Shown here in pieces: positions 25,619 to 35,509 of a DNA stretch of 64,000 bases. Numbering within the stretch: position 1 is the stretch's first letter; every line of letters starts with the position of its first letter. The stretch lies in the NCBI GenBank assembly GCA_016795485.1, contig JAEUHM010000027.1, positions 124,001 through 188,000 on the forward strand. Direction: 5' to 3'. Source of the stretch: Verrucomicrobiaceae bacterium. GTDB lineage: Bacteria; Verrucomicrobiota; Verrucomicrobiia; Verrucomicrobiales; Verrucomicrobiaceae. The notes beneath the pieces are model-generated. The model searched no databases. It was given only the letters and a program-made list of their open reading frames with translations, and was not told the origin of the DNA. A program made the position numbers and the translations under genes.

Positions 25619-26652
25619 TTCCGCGTGAGGGGAGGTGCGTAACCAGTGTGCAACAGTTCAGGCACAAAGTCACGCGCGCCGTTCTCTGCCGCATGAATGA
25701 GATTGACCATCTCACGGGCAGTGACCCAATGAATCTTTTGTGGTTGCCGCTCCAAGAACTCGCGAAACTTCTTCATCGGCTCGCCGAGCAGCATGTCGCT
25801 ATTCCAAGGCGTAGCTCCGTGTGAATGGAGCTTGATGAATGCCCACTTCTCCATGCCTTGTACGCGTGGAGCGTGCTTCAACCAAAGCGCCCAGCGGTCA
25901 GGAGTCGGTGGGTTGGCTTTGGTAAGGTCGCTGTTCTCCAAACTCGGCAACAAGCCCCACTTTCTCTTGCTCCAGCGCATGACAGTGACGCCCTGAATGA
26001 GCAACAGGCGATCTCTCTCTCCAGTGGAGCCAACTTTCGCATCAGACCCCTCATGGAGAGGTTTTTCGGCTACGTAGTGGATGCTGTTGACCCGCTTGGG
26101 CTGTGTTAAGCTTGGGGCCGAAGGAAAAGTGAGATCTGCTATGCATCCCAGTTCCTTCAGGATCGCAATCTCGTCATCGACTCCACAGTGCTTGCCCTCG
26201 GGATGGCAGTTAGCCAATGCCCAATCGCCATGGACGAAGCAAAACTCTCCGTTAGGCCCAAGGAAGTCGTGATTTCGTAGCTGCTCGATCCCAAGGCGCA
26301 TCTTGTCGCGAAAAGTCTCACTCGTGTCATCTTTGTGGTGCAGGTGAACTTCCGTTTCTGAGCCGGTCATTGCGCACAAATCACGCAGCATGGATACAAC
26401 TTCTGCATCATACTGCTCAATCGGGAAGAAATGAGTGTGCCGCGGGTGCAGACCACCCTGATTCACCCAGGGCTTGATGCTCTCAGGATACTCTTTGAGC
26501 CACCGCTTCATTCTTTCCACTCCACCAGCGCGGTCCGTTTTGTGGAATGGTTCAAAGTGGTCTGCAATGGCAATGAAAACGTGCTCCACCGACTCTGGAG
26601 CATGTTTCTTTGAGCCCAATAACGGCAATAACCACCGAGAAGCACCCCTCAT
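25615..26652 (-). CDS. polysaccharide deacetylase-like protein of a glycan cluster
   Basis: A 345-residue protein if started at 26652, where ATGA overlaps the preceding GT2 stop by 4 bp; the frame stays open 20 codons further upstream, but that part is antisense-like. The sequence contains FIAIADHFEPFH, QGGLHPRHTHFFPIEQYD, TEVHLHHKDDTSETFR, FCFVHGDWALANCHPEGKHCGVDDEI and FIKLHSHGATPW. These His/Asp-rich motifs resemble divergent NodB-like deacetylases found in EPS clusters. Metal ligands are plausible at the HxRHTHF and HLHH sites but unproven. It is followed in the operon by the acetyltransferase. Confidence 0.72.
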   Translation of the reverse strand: MRGASRWLLPLLGSKKHAPESVEHVFIAIADHFEPFHKTDRAGGVERMKRWLKEYPESIKPWVNQGGLHPRHTHFFPIEQYDAEVVSMLRDLCAMTGSETEVHLHHKDDTSETFRDKMRLGIEQLRNHDFLGPNGEFCFVHGDWALANCHPEGKHCGVDDEIAILKELGCIADLTFPSAPSLTQPKRVNSIHYVAEKPLHEGSDAKVGSTGERDRLLLIQGVTVMRWSKRKWGLLPSLENSDLTKANPPTPDRWALWLKHAPRVQGMEKWAFIKLHSHGATPWNSDMLLGEPMKKFREFLERQPQKIHWVTAREMVNLIHAAENGARDFVPELLHTGYAPPLTRK

Positions 26653-27740
26653 TTCCAAGCTCCTCCTTCTGCTCGATTCAGCCAATAGAAAAAGCCGCGC
26701 ACAATGCACCACTGGAGGAACACAAATCCGGATGGAAGAGATACGGCTTTAACAAGACTTGGTTTCCATCGTCCAAGCATTGCCAAGCCAAAAAATGTAC
26801 CCCACAGCACCCAGGCCACCAATGGCTGAAGTGCGAATGTTGCCACGATCATCAGTGCGAGCGCCACAGGCCCCGTGAGGCGTAAATACTTGTGACAGAT
26901 CAGCTTCCACCAAAGTCGATGCCCCCAAGGAAGCATCCATTCTGGGTAACGCGCCATCATCTGAAAGTTGCCAGCTAAAGTCCGCACTTTTCTGTTTAGC
27001 TCTTTGGCACCATCCAACTGCTGGGGATCATACGCGAGAGCTTCAGGGTCGAACCGAACGCGATCTCCCCTCTTGGCGATCTCCATGGGCACCACCACAT
27101 CGTCCAGGATGGTATCATCCGGCATTGGGACAAAAGACGTGCGGCGCACGGCGTAAACGGCCCCCGTGCAACCGACACTGCTGTCTAAGTCAGATTCAAC
27201 ACGGCGAATGAACTTTTCTAGCTTCCAGTAAGCGTCTACTCCCCTGCCCTGAGCCGTCCCTGCAGTCTCGATTTCGAGAGCGCCACTGACTGCACCGGTG
27301 GATGAATCAGAAAACCAGCGAGCTAGGTTACGAATAGTGGAATGTTCGAAACGCTGCCGTGCATCACACAAGACAACGATCTCGGAAGAAGCTGCCGCGA
27401 CCCCCGCATTGACTCCTGCGGGCTTTCCCTTCGAGACGGGTTGCTCGATGACCTTTGCACCTCTTGCGCGCGCAAGGTTCGCCGTCTCATCGGTGCATCC
27501 ATCACACACCAAAATGATCTCCTGGATCGGGTGTTCTGATGCTTGAAGATTGGCGATTCTAGACTCGATGCGGTTCGACTCATTCTTAGCCACCAGCACG
27601 ACGGACACTGGGGTGTCGTTGGCTAACGGTGGCTTGACATTTGGGCGCGGAAGCAGCGCCAACAGAAGCGGATAGCCGGGATACGCCATGAATAGCACGA
27701 ATGCCGCGATCAGCAGCACGATGATCCAGACTGTCGCCAT
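26649..27740 (-). CDS. membrane glycosyltransferase family 2 (chitin/cellulose-synthase-like)
   Basis: A 363-residue enzyme starting at 27740, which gives an N-terminal membrane span (TVWIIVLLIAAFVLFMAYPG). The GT-A domain has VSVVLVAKNESNRIESRI, ILVCDGCTDETANLA, QPVSKGKPAGVNAGVAAASS, IVVLCDARQRF (in place of DxD) and DDTILDDVVVPMEI (acceptor-site ED-type region), followed by NFQMMARYPEW. Three C-terminal membrane segments then follow. This is a processive-type GT2 layout, so the product could be a polymer or lipid-linked sugar. It is 4 bp after the second GT2 gene and 4 bp overlapping the next gene. Confidence 0.85.
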   Translation of the reverse strand: MATVWIIVLLIAAFVLFMAYPGYPLLLALLPRPNVKPPLANDTPVSVVLVAKNESNRIESRIANLQASEHPIQEIILVCDGCTDETANLARARGAKVIEQPVSKGKPAGVNAGVAAASSEIVVLCDARQRFEHSTIRNLARWFSDSSTGAVSGALEIETAGTAQGRGVDAYWKLEKFIRRVESDLDSSVGCTGAVYAVRRTSFVPMPDDTILDDVVVPMEIAKRGDRVRFDPEALAYDPQQLDGAKELNRKVRTLAGNFQMMARYPEWMLPWGHRLWWKLICHKYLRLTGPVALALMIVATFALQPLVAWVLWGTFFGLAMLGRWKPSLVKAVSLPSGFVFLQWCIVRGFFYWLNRAEGGAWK

Positions 27741-27744
27741 AGAA

Positions 27745-28872
27745 CTATTTTTCAGCCTTCCGAAGAACGTGGACACCGAGCAAGCCCAGCGATGCGAGAG
27801 CAGGAACACAGAGGAAGTGGAGGAAGACGATCAAAGTATTGGCTTCGTGCAACCCAGCGAACTCGTTGGAAGCCCATTTGATCACAAGCCAAAGAACCAC
27901 ACCGCAAAGGGCAAGAAGCAATGCCAACAGCGTAAAGAACAAATTGCCCTCGTGCATATTGATGAGCCGTCTAGTAATGGCTAGCGGCGGGTCATTGCTC
28001 CGGAGCATCAACATGCAGCCAAAAACATACAATTGCACTCCGACAAGAGCTCCCAACAGCAGCAGCAATTGACTGTGGACGTCAAAAATATTCATGGCGG
28101 CTAGCTTAAGCGGCCCAGTCGCTGCTCCGATTCCTTGTAGCAGCGTGAAGATGAGCAACATGAGCAATCCAAGCCGTTCTGGGAGAGATGGACGCTCTGA
28201 TAAGATGAAGAGAAGGTGTCGCATACCGTCTCTCCAGGTTCGGAGATGGGGAGCTCGCTCCAACGGGGATGGCTTGAGCCCACTCGGGATCTCGACCGTG
28301 CGTGCGCTGTTCTTGAGAGCCTTGATCAGCAACTCACTCGCAAACTCCATGCCTGAGGCCCGCACACCCCACTGATCAAAGGATGATTTTTTCAGGCAGC
28401 GGAAGCCACTGTTGCAGTCGGAGAGCTTGCCATTGAAGAGAAGATTAATCAGTCCGGTCAGAACCGGCGTCCCGAGGTATCGATGAAGGGTCGGCATGGC
28501 GCCCGGCTCGATCTTTCCAGTCATGCGGGATGCGATTCCCATGTCAGCATCCGCTTTGACCGTTGCCTCATAGAGCGCTGGGGCATCTGCATACAAGTAG
28601 GTGCCATCTGCATCCGCGAACATGACATACTCACCACGCGCCGCAGCGATCCCACCTCGGAGTGCCGCTCCATAGCCACGCTCTGGCACGGGAACCACAC
28701 GAGCACCTAGGCTTGTTGCGATCTCAGCCGAACGATCCGTACTTCCATTGTCGCCGACCACAATCTCCCATTCGAGATCGGGTTGACTCGAAAGCGCAGA
28801 TTTTACGGCCTCAATGCAGGGGCCGATGAACCGCTCTTCGTTAAGGCACGGGAAGACGAAGGTAAGATGCAT
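27745..28872 (-). CDS. dolichyl-phosphate-mannose-synthase-like glycosyltransferase family 2
   Basis: A 375-residue protein. The N-terminal GT-A domain is clear: LTFVFPCLNEERFIGPCI, IVVGDNGSTDRSAEIA, VPERGYGAALRGGIAAARGEYV, and MFADADGTY (DADG, metal-binding) with a later NSGFRCLKK. The C-terminal 150 residues contain about four hydrophobic spans (LPERLGLLMLLIFTLLQGIG onwards), as in polyprenyl-phosphate sugar transferases such as DPM1/GtrB families. It likely makes a polyprenyl-linked sugar or transfers to a carrier lipid. It is the first gene of the four-gene glycan cluster; a possible promoter is in the 150 bp upstream but is not obvious. Confidence 0.88.
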   Translation of the reverse strand: MHLTFVFPCLNEERFIGPCIEAVKSALSSQPDLEWEIVVGDNGSTDRSAEIATSLGARVVPVPERGYGAALRGGIAAARGEYVMFADADGTYLYADAPALYEATVKADADMGIASRMTGKIEPGAMPTLHRYLGTPVLTGLINLLFNGKLSDCNSGFRCLKKSSFDQWGVRASGMEFASELLIKALKNSARTVEIPSGLKPSPLERAPHLRTWRDGMRHLLFILSERPSLPERLGLLMLLIFTLLQGIGAATGPLKLAAMNIFDVHSQLLLLLGALVGVQLYVFGCMLMLRSNDPPLAITRRLINMHEGNLFFTLLALLLALCGVVLWLVIKWASNEFAGLHEANTLIVFLHFLCVPALASLGLLGVHVLRKAEK

Positions 28873-29024
28873 GTCGGGGCGGGATTCTGGAGCAACTCCC
28901 CGCCCTTGGCACGTGAAAACATGGTCAGGACGCCTCTAACCGCATCATTTTCAGGGCGCTAGGAGGCAAGTAAGGCTGCTAATCTGCCAGAAAACTGTGT
29001 TTCTCAGGCATTATTCTCGGACAT

Positions 29025-29051
29025 GAAAAAGCCCCGCACTAGGCGGGGCTT
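29025..29051 (-). terminator. rho-independent terminator of the beta-helix gene
   Basis: An inverted repeat of nine pairs, AAGCCCCGC and GCGGGGCTT with a 5-base loop, is followed on the minus strand by a TTTTT run. It lies about 60 bp downstream of the minus-strand beta-helix gene stop at 29111, so it most likely ends that transcript. The hairpin is GC-rich and well formed; this is one of the clearest terminators in the window. Confidence 0.9.
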
Positions 29052-29110
29052 CTGGGTTCTCACTTTTGGCAGTTTTTAGTGTCGTGATTTACAAAAATGA
29101 GAGGATCAAA

Positions 29111-30715
29111 TCAAAATTCATCAGCGCCGCGATCAAGACGCGCATTTTTGAGACGAACAAGGCCAAAGAAGTCCCGCTGAGCGCTTGTAACGGCGTATTG
29201 GGCCGAAGGAGTACCAGTGTTGATAGCCGATGAGCCGCGAGCGATGCAAAATTGAGAGGCTGTGGCCGTGATAGAGGGCGTGCCGCCGACAAATTTCGGA
29301 TTTGAGAATGTGCTGCCTACATCGCCAGCCACTTTCCCGGAACGCTGCCAGGCCGAGATCCCGTCAAAGCCCTTGATCGAGCCGCCTGTGAACATGACGA
29401 AGCCAGCGTCAGCAGCGCTACCACCCACGGTGTAGTAGAGGTTGTAGGCAAAGACGTTGCTGCTGTCGAACTCCTTCTGTGCCGCTGTGGCCGTGTCGCT
29501 ACCTGGGTAGTGCACAATCATCTGCTTGGTACTTGGGTTGGCCCAGATGATGTTGTTGAGGAACTTGTTGTTCTTCACATAGAACTGGAACTGGATCTGC
29601 CCAGCCCAGACGTTCTGGACGTCGTTCATGTAGATCGTGTTATTGGCGATGGTGCAGTTCTCCGTGCTACCACGGTTCTCATCATAGCCGCCCATGATGA
29701 TGCCAGCACCGTCGTTGTGCCGGATGATGTTGTTGCGCACAGTGATGTAGTCGGTGACGCCGTCTTCAGCCTCACTGGCCACTTCCACGCCGAAGTTGCT
29801 GCCCCAGACTTCATTCCGCTCGATAACGACTTTAGTACCACCGTCGACATAGATGCCAGCTGCAGCGCGCGCACCACCACCGGAGGTGAAGTTGCCGCCA
29901 TAAGCTGGGTTGGTCGATGAATCCGTTGCCCAGACCTTGTTGCCCGCAATGAGTCCGTTGCGTGCACGATCTTTGGAAGCTGTAGGGCACGTTCCCTCAT
30001 AGCCGATAGCATCAATAGCGATATTGTTGACGTGGTGGACAACGTTATTGCAAATCTGGAAGTTGTTCACGTTGCCATTGACTACAATCGCCTCACTTGC
30101 ACCAAGGCGCAGATCATTTAGCTGATTTTGGCAGATAATGATGCCCTCGATCGCTGTGTTCGAGTTTCCGTACACAGCAATGCCGTGAGCGTTGGCATCA
30201 TAGTTGTAAGTCTCTGGGTTGTTCTGCTCAATATGATGAATGTAGTTTCCGACCAGCATGATGCCGGTGCATCCACCCGTCACCATGATGCCTGCTGGGA
30301 CGGCGGCGTCACTGCTGGTGCGGTAATTGCAGATTTCAATGCCCTCAATAGTGACATAGTTCTTGTCGGTGATGCGAATGCCGGCCGTCAGATATTGTGC
30401 AGCAGATAAGGTGGCCAAATCTATGACTGGCCGTTCATCTTCATAGTTGCGGAAGACAATCCGGTTGGTGGCAGTGCCCGACACGTTGATTTGGACACGC
30501 TCGACATAAGTTCCACCTCTGATGTAAACCACATCACCAGCCTTGGCAGTGTTTGCAGCTTTCTGAATGGTCTTCCACGGTGCATTGAGTGTACCTGCGG
30601 CTGAATCATTGCCCGTCGGAGAGACGAAACGATCAGCGGCAAACAGCGTGCACTGGCCCAAAATAGTGAAGGCGCAGAACAATGCGGTGAAGGCGGAGTA
30701 GAGTTTGGATTTCAT
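29111..30715 (-). CDS. secreted right-handed parallel beta-helix protein
   Basis: A 534-residue protein with a signal peptide ending TLFAAD. Directly after it, FVSPTGNDSAAGTLNAPWKT is the start of the bacterial pectate-lyase-like/DUF1565 beta-helix family (xVSPxGxDxxxGTxxxPWxT). Repeats of the form IAGNKVW, GIVIMGG-like NTIYMNDVQN, IVRNNIIRHNDGAGI and NNIIWANPS give the right-handed coil. No catalytic residues of pectate or polysaccharide lyases can be assigned from the sequence, so a binding or lyase role is open. A near-consensus promoter lies just upstream and a strong terminator downstream, so it is a single-gene transcript. Confidence 0.87.
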   Translation of the reverse strand: MKSKLYSAFTALFCAFTILGQCTLFAADRFVSPTGNDSAAGTLNAPWKTIQKAANTAKAGDVVYIRGGTYVERVQINVSGTATNRIVFRNYEDERPVIDLATLSAAQYLTAGIRITDKNYVTIEGIEICNYRTSSDAAVPAGIMVTGGCTGIMLVGNYIHHIEQNNPETYNYDANAHGIAVYGNSNTAIEGIIICQNQLNDLRLGASEAIVVNGNVNNFQICNNVVHHVNNIAIDAIGYEGTCPTASKDRARNGLIAGNKVWATDSSTNPAYGGNFTSGGGARAAAGIYVDGGTKVVIERNEVWGSNFGVEVASEAEDGVTDYITVRNNIIRHNDGAGIIMGGYDENRGSTENCTIANNTIYMNDVQNVWAGQIQFQFYVKNNKFLNNIIWANPSTKQMIVHYPGSDTATAAQKEFDSSNVFAYNLYYTVGGSAADAGFVMFTGGSIKGFDGISAWQRSGKVAGDVGSTFSNPKFVGGTPSITATASQFCIARGSSAINTGTPSAQYAVTSAQRDFFGLVRLKNARLDRGADEF

Positions 30716-31126
30716 AGCGAGGGATGGGGCTATAATGGAAATTATAGTTTTACTCGCTTTTTCTGTCTACTGTAAATTGTATCTATGTCGTGTTTTTCGC
30801 GTTTTCTAGGTTCTAATCGCCTTTGTTTTCTCACTAATGATCATTGAACTTTAACGATGTTTAATAATAAGCGGTTCCGGCTCGCTCAAATCTGCCAATA
30901 GTTCGCAAATTGGAACTTTCGCTTCTCAAGTTGGTTCAATTGCTCATTCTGTAGGGACTCCAGCACCGGTCATGCAAACTAGTTGGCGTCTTCTCAAGCC
31001 ATGTACTTGGAGAAGTGAGGCCATTAGCTGAGTGGCTAGCTCAGATTCAGAAGATGGAACTCGAACCAAAGGCATCTTGATTAAATAGTTGCTTAAATAT
31101 TATTTTTCTTATATTTATATTTAATC
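30716..31126. other. AT-rich intergenic region between divergent genes
   Basis: This 411-bp stretch separates the divergent beta-helix gene and the ICMT-like gene. It contains the beta-helix promoter at its left end. The right 60 bp are strongly AT-rich (TTAAATAGTTGCTTAAATAT then ATATTTATATTTAATC just before the ATG at 31127) and probably carry the promoter of the plus-strand gene, although no clean -35/-10 pair is visible. No coding region or RNA gene was recognised. Confidence 0.5.
30741..30769 (-). promoter_or_regulatory. sigma70-like promoter of the beta-helix gene
   Basis: On the minus strand, TAGACA (30764-30769) and TATAAT (30741-30746) are separated by 17 bases. The -10 box is a perfect match and the -35 has one mismatch to TTGACA. 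Transcription would start near 30734, about 19 bases before the ATG at 30715, leaving a very short leader. Confidence 0.75.
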
Positions 31127-31771
31127 ATGGAACACGCGCTCCCTTCCTCCACACTCGAAACCTCCTCTTCCAACAAGCTCCGCTATTGGCTCTGGGCCTC
31201 CAACATCGTTATGGGGCTGCTCTACTTCCGTTTCGCTTACACCAGCTTCAAGTTCCTAGCGGCAACACCACAGCTGAGTACGATCATCAACTTCGCGTTC
31301 TGCACTTTAGCTGGGATCTTTCTCCTGATCCGGAGAGCCCCAAAAAGTGAGAGCCGGGTTCTCATCGAGTGGTTCAGCGCGGTGGGCGGCACGTTTGCAG
31401 TCCTGCTCTTCCGTCCGGTCGCCGGATATGATCATGTGGTGCTCACCACCGTCCAGATTGCTGGCGTATGTTTCTCCCTCACAGGTCTAATGTCGCTTGG
31501 CCGCAGTTTCGGAATCGTCCCCGCAAATCGCGGTATCCAAAGCCATGGCCTCTATCGGTTCATCCGCCACCCCATGTACGCTGGATACGTGGTCACATTT
31601 GCTTGCTTCGTCGCGCAGAATCCCAGCCCGTCCAACCTCCTCCTCTACACGTCATTCATCGCCTTCAAAGTGCTCAGAATCACCATGGAGGAGGCCCATC
31701 TCAGCCAGGACCCAAAATATGTCGAGATGAAGTCCAGAGTCCGCTGGCGTCTGATTCCATTTGTCTGGTAA
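31127..31771 (+). CDS. membrane methyltransferase of the isoprenylcysteine carboxyl methyltransferase (ICMT/PEMT-like) family
   Basis: A 214-residue protein with about five hydrophobic segments. The C-terminal core carries the family signature QSHGLYRFIRHPMYAGYVV followed by a late EEAHLSQDP segment, as in bacterial ICMT-like and phospholipid methyltransferase proteins, where these residues bind SAM. The natural methyl acceptor in bacteria of this family is usually unknown. It stands just before hrpA on the same strand (40 bp gap) but is probably transcribed from its own AT-rich promoter region. Confidence 0.85.
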   Translation: MEHALPSSTLETSSSNKLRYWLWASNIVMGLLYFRFAYTSFKFLAATPQLSTIINFAFCTLAGIFLLIRRAPKSESRVLIEWFSAVGGTFAVLLFRPVAGYDHVVLTTVQIAGVCFSLTGLMSLGRSFGIVPANRGIQSHGLYRFIRHPMYAGYVVTFACFVAQNPSPSNLLLYTSFIAFKVLRITMEEAHLSQDPKYVEMKSRVRWRLIPFVW

Positions 31772-31810
31772 TCAAAGTCAAACTGGCAGCCGTCCCATGC
31801 TGAGGCATAA

Positions 31811-34800
31811 ATGCGGCCCATTTTGACCCCTAGATACCCAGATCTGCCCATCACCGCTCGGCGAGAGGACATCCTCGCCGCCATACGTGCTCACCCGGTT
31901 GTGATTCTTGCCGGGGAGACTGGTTCTGGCAAAACAACACAGCTTCCAAAGATGTGTCTGGAGGCCCTACCAGACCTCCGCGGCCAAATCGGTTGCACCC
32001 AGCCACGTCGGGTAGCCGCCATGAGCGTATCAAGGAGAGTCGCGGAGGAACTAGGAGTCGCTTGGGGCCGCGAGGTCGGCTGCAAGATGCGTTTCAACGA
32101 CGACACAAGCCGCGAGACGAAAATCAAGTTCATGACGGATGGTATCCTCCTGGCTGAAATCCAGGGCGACCCCATGCTACGCTCTTACTCGGCACTCATC
32201 ATCGACGAGGCGCATGAGCGATCTCTCAACATCGACTTCTTGCTCGGCTACCTGCAAACCTTGGTTAAACGTAGGCCCGACCTCAAGCTCATCGTCACCT
32301 CCGCCACCATCGACACGCAGGCCTTCTCAAAGGCATTTGGCAACGCACCCATTCTTGAAGTCTCCGGCCGAACCTACCCGGTGGACGTCAGATACCAGCC
32401 ACCGTCTGGCAGTGACGAAGACTATGATGTCGTCGAAAACGCAGCTTCGGTCGTCGAAGACCTCCTCATTGAGACCGATGACGGAGACATTCTGGTCTTC
32501 CTGCCGACGGAAAAGGAAATCCGCGATACCGTGGACCTTATTGGTGGACGCGCCGGGTCGTCTATCGAAGTGCTCCCGCTTTTCGGACGGCTTTCCGCAG
32601 CCGATCAGCAGCGGGTATTTCAATCCAGCAGAAAACGTCGAGTCGTTGTCTCCACCAACGTTGCTGAAACTTCCGTCACCATCCCGCGCATTCGTTTTGT
32701 GATCGACAGCGGCTTAGCTCGCATCTCTCGATACAACCCACGCACCCGCACCAAACGCCTACCGATTGAAGCAGTGGCTCAATCCTCCGCCAATCAGCGG
32801 GCAGGGCGCGCGGGACGCGTCCGAGAGGGCATTTGCATTCGCCTCTATGAAGAAGACGACTTCAAGAAGCGCCCGCTCTTCAGCCAACCGGAGATTCAGC
32901 GTGCGAACCTAGCTGAAGTCATCCTGCGGATGAAAGCCTTCCGTCTCGGCGACATCGAGGAGTTTCCGTTTATCGATCCGCCCACACACGCAGCCATTCG
33001 TGCTGGTTATGAGTTGCTGCATGAACTCGGATCACTGGACGACACCCACGAACTCACCACCCTGGGCAAGGAACTCGCGCGCCTCCCAGTCGATCCCACT
33101 CTAGGCCGCATGTTGCTCCAGGCACAGAAGGAAGGCTGCGTGGAAGACATGCTCATCCTCGCATCCGGACTTAGCGTTCCAGACCCACGTGAGCGTCCTG
33201 AGACCGCACGTGAACAAGCCGCTGCAGCGCACAAAAAGTTCCACGCACCCGAATCAGATTTCATCTCCTTCCTCAAGATATGGCGGGCAGCACCACCGCC
33301 AGACAGCAGTGCCAATGCCTTGCGCAAGTTTTGCAAAAGCAACTTTCTCTCCTTCGTGAGGATGAAGGAGTGGCGCGATCTTTGGCGACAGCTCTCAGAG
33401 CAGTTTCGAGATCAACCACCGCTCCCCTCTCCCTCTGATGAGACCAAAGCCAAGCGTGAGACACTCACGACCGATGCGCGCATTCACCGCTGCATCCTAG
33501 CAGGCCACCTTGGCCACATCGCCCTTAGAACGGGCCGCAATCAATACAAGGCCGCAGGCAACAAAGAAGTCATCCTCTTCCCAGGCTCCAACTTCTACGA
33601 CCGCCGCCAAAAAGGAGAGGAAGATAAACTCAAGCAACCCGACTGGATCGTTGCCGCAGAGATCGTGCAAACTTCGCAACTCTTTGCTAGGACCGCAGCA
33701 CGCATTGATCCCGAGTGGGTTGCTGAGATCGGCTCCCACTTGGTAGAGAAGCGCTACAGCGATCCCCATTGGTCGGCCAAAGCCGCTCGGGTCCTCGTTA
33801 CCGAGAAGAGCATCGTCCATGGACTAGAGGTTAAGCGCACTCAGATTGATCATGGCAAAATCAATCCCCACGAGGCCACGCTCATCTTCATTCGTGGAGC
33901 GCTGCTTGAAGGCGAGCTAAGTCTCCCTCACCGCTTCTTTCAGAACAACCAGCGCATCCGCCAGAAGATCGAAACCGCACTCACACGCGTACGCAGCAGC
34001 CGCGCCTATGCGGTGGAAGAGCATCTCTTCATGTTCTACGCCGAGAGGTTAAAGAACTGCTCCAGCGTCCATGATCTCAACCGCATCGTCACCGAGCGCG
34101 TCAAGACAGAGCCAAACTATCTCTGTGCCACCGAGGAGGATCTCACCCGCGGAGACGACATCAGCACCGACCTTCAAATGTTTCCTGACAAGGTCGCACT
34201 GGGAAACACCGTCTTGCCTGTCGACTACGCCTACAAGCCAGGCGAAGACCACGACGGCGTCACTGTAGAAGTCCCCCTCCCCGTAGCCGAGCAACTCAGC
34301 AGCTCCCAGGTCCAGTGGCTCGTGCCAGGTCACCGCGAGGAGATGTGCACCGTATTGCTCCGCGCCCTACCGCGCCCCACACGCAGGCTCTTGATGCCCA
34401 TCGAGCACAAAGCCCGCGAGATCGCCTCACGCTTTCAGCCAACTCACGGCGACTTCTTTAGTGCGCTCGCCCTCCACATCACCCAAAACTACGGCGTGGA
34501 AGTCAAAGCCACAGACTGGCCGCCAGACGCCCTTCCCCCGCATCTCCAGCCAAGACTCAAAGTCATCGACGGTCGCAAAAACACAGTCATTGAGAGCCGC
34601 GATCTCTCCAGCGTCAAAAAATCCGTCCAGAAAGCCGCGCCCAAGACCGATGCTTGGGAACGGGCCGTAAAGGCCATCCAACGCCATGCACTCCGCACAT
34701 GGTCGTTCGGCGACTTGCCCACCAGCATCGTCGTGGAGGAGATCGCTGGCGTACCCGTCCACGGTTACCCAGGGCTCAAACTCACCGAGGGAGACGTCAG

Positions 34801-35509
34801 CGTCATATTATTCAAAACAGCCGCCGAAGTCGCCTTGCACAGCCAGCCAGCTATTCGGCGCTTAGCCGAGCTCGCCATCAGCAAAGACTTGGCGTGGCTG
34901 GACAAAGAACTCAAGCACCTCACCACCAGCAAGACCGCGCCATCGCCCGCACTTTCCCCATGGGAAAAGGCCACCACCAAAGCAGAGCCAGTGCCCGGCA
35001 CCCACGCACGCGACAACCTCCTCAGCCACCTCCTCCGACTCGATCCACTCCTTCCCCTCACGCAGAGACGCTTCGAGGACCTATGCGAGAACGTTCGCAA
35101 ACAGCTACCCCTCCAGATTCAGAAGCTCAAAGACCTCCTAAAGCAGATCGACGAAGCCAAACTCAAGCTCCTCAGCGCCAAACATCGCTACCCAGGATTC
35201 GACGACGACCTTGCGCGCCTCTTACCCAACCAACTACTGCAAACCACAGGCTACAGCCAGCTCGTTCATCTACCGCGATACCTCAAAGCCATGCAAATCC
35301 GCGCCGAGCGCGCCTCCTTCAATCCCGGTAAGGACAAAGACAAAGCCGCCCAACTTGCCGACTACGCCTACTGGAAGGACTACGTGGCAGAGAAAGACCA
35401 CGAAACCTTCCGCTGGCTGCTAGAAGAGTTCCGAGTCAGCCTCTTCGCCCCCGAACTAGGCACCGCCCAGCCCGTATCCATCAAGCGACTGGAATCCATG
35501 ATGAAGTGA
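31811..35509 (+). CDS. hrpA: ATP-dependent RNA helicase HrpA
   Basis: A 1232-residue DEAH-box helicase, close to the length of E. coli HrpA (1300). Helicase motifs are intact: GETGSGKTTQ (Walker A, residues 35-44), TQPRRVAA (Ia), DEAH (II), TSATI (III), STNVAETSVTIP (V) and QRAGRAGRVREG (VI). Winged-helix, ratchet and OB-fold regions follow (LGKELARLPVDPTLGRMLL), then the HrpA-specific C-terminal domain with KEVILFPGSNFYDRR and YCA-type motifs. It unwinds RNA during mRNA processing and ribosome rescue in other bacteria. The coding strand here is strongly C-rich in the second half. Confidence 0.95.
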   Translation: MRPILTPRYPDLPITARREDILAAIRAHPVVILAGETGSGKTTQLPKMCLEALPDLRGQIGCTQPRRVAAMSVSRRVAEELGVAWGREVGCKMRFNDDTSRETKIKFMTDGILLAEIQGDPMLRSYSALIIDEAHERSLNIDFLLGYLQTLVKRRPDLKLIVTSATIDTQAFSKAFGNAPILEVSGRTYPVDVRYQPPSGSDEDYDVVENAASVVEDLLIETDDGDILVFLPTEKEIRDTVDLIGGRAGSSIEVLPLFGRLSAADQQRVFQSSRKRRVVVSTNVAETSVTIPRIRFVIDSGLARISRYNPRTRTKRLPIEAVAQSSANQRAGRAGRVREGICIRLYEEDDFKKRPLFSQPEIQRANLAEVILRMKAFRLGDIEEFPFIDPPTHAAIRAGYELLHELGSLDDTHELTTLGKELARLPVDPTLGRMLLQAQKEGCVEDMLILASGLSVPDPRERPETAREQAAAAHKKFHAPESDFISFLKIWRAAPPPDSSANALRKFCKSNFLSFVRMKEWRDLWRQLSEQFRDQPPLPSPSDETKAKRETLTTDARIHRCILAGHLGHIALRTGRNQYKAAGNKEVILFPGSNFYDRRQKGEEDKLKQPDWIVAAEIVQTSQLFARTAARIDPEWVAEIGSHLVEKRYSDPHWSAKAARVLVTEKSIVHGLEVKRTQIDHGKINPHEATLIFIRGALLEGELSLPHRFFQNNQRIRQKIETALTRVRSSRAYAVEEHLFMFYAERLKNCSSVHDLNRIVTERVKTEPNYLCATEEDLTRGDDISTDLQMFPDKVALGNTVLPVDYAYKPGEDHDGVTVEVPLPVAEQLSSSQVQWLVPGHREEMCTVLLRALPRPTRRLLMPIEHKAREIASRFQPTHGDFFSALALHITQNYGVEVKATDWPPDALPPHLQPRLKVIDGRKNTVIESRDLSSVKKSVQKAAPKTDAWERAVKAIQRHALRTWSFGDLPTSIVVEEIAGVPVHGYPGLKLTEGDVSVILFKTAAEVALHSQPAIRRLAELAISKDLAWLDKELKHLTTSKTAPSPALSPWEKATTKAEPVPGTHARDNLLSHLLRLDPLLPLTQRRFEDLCENVRKQLPLQIQKLKDLLKQIDEAKLKLLSAKHRYPGFDDDLARLLPNQLLQTTGYSQLVHLPRYLKAMQIRAERASFNPGKDKDKAAQLADYAYWKDYVAEKDHETFRWLLEEFRVSLFAPELGTAQPVSIKRLESMMK

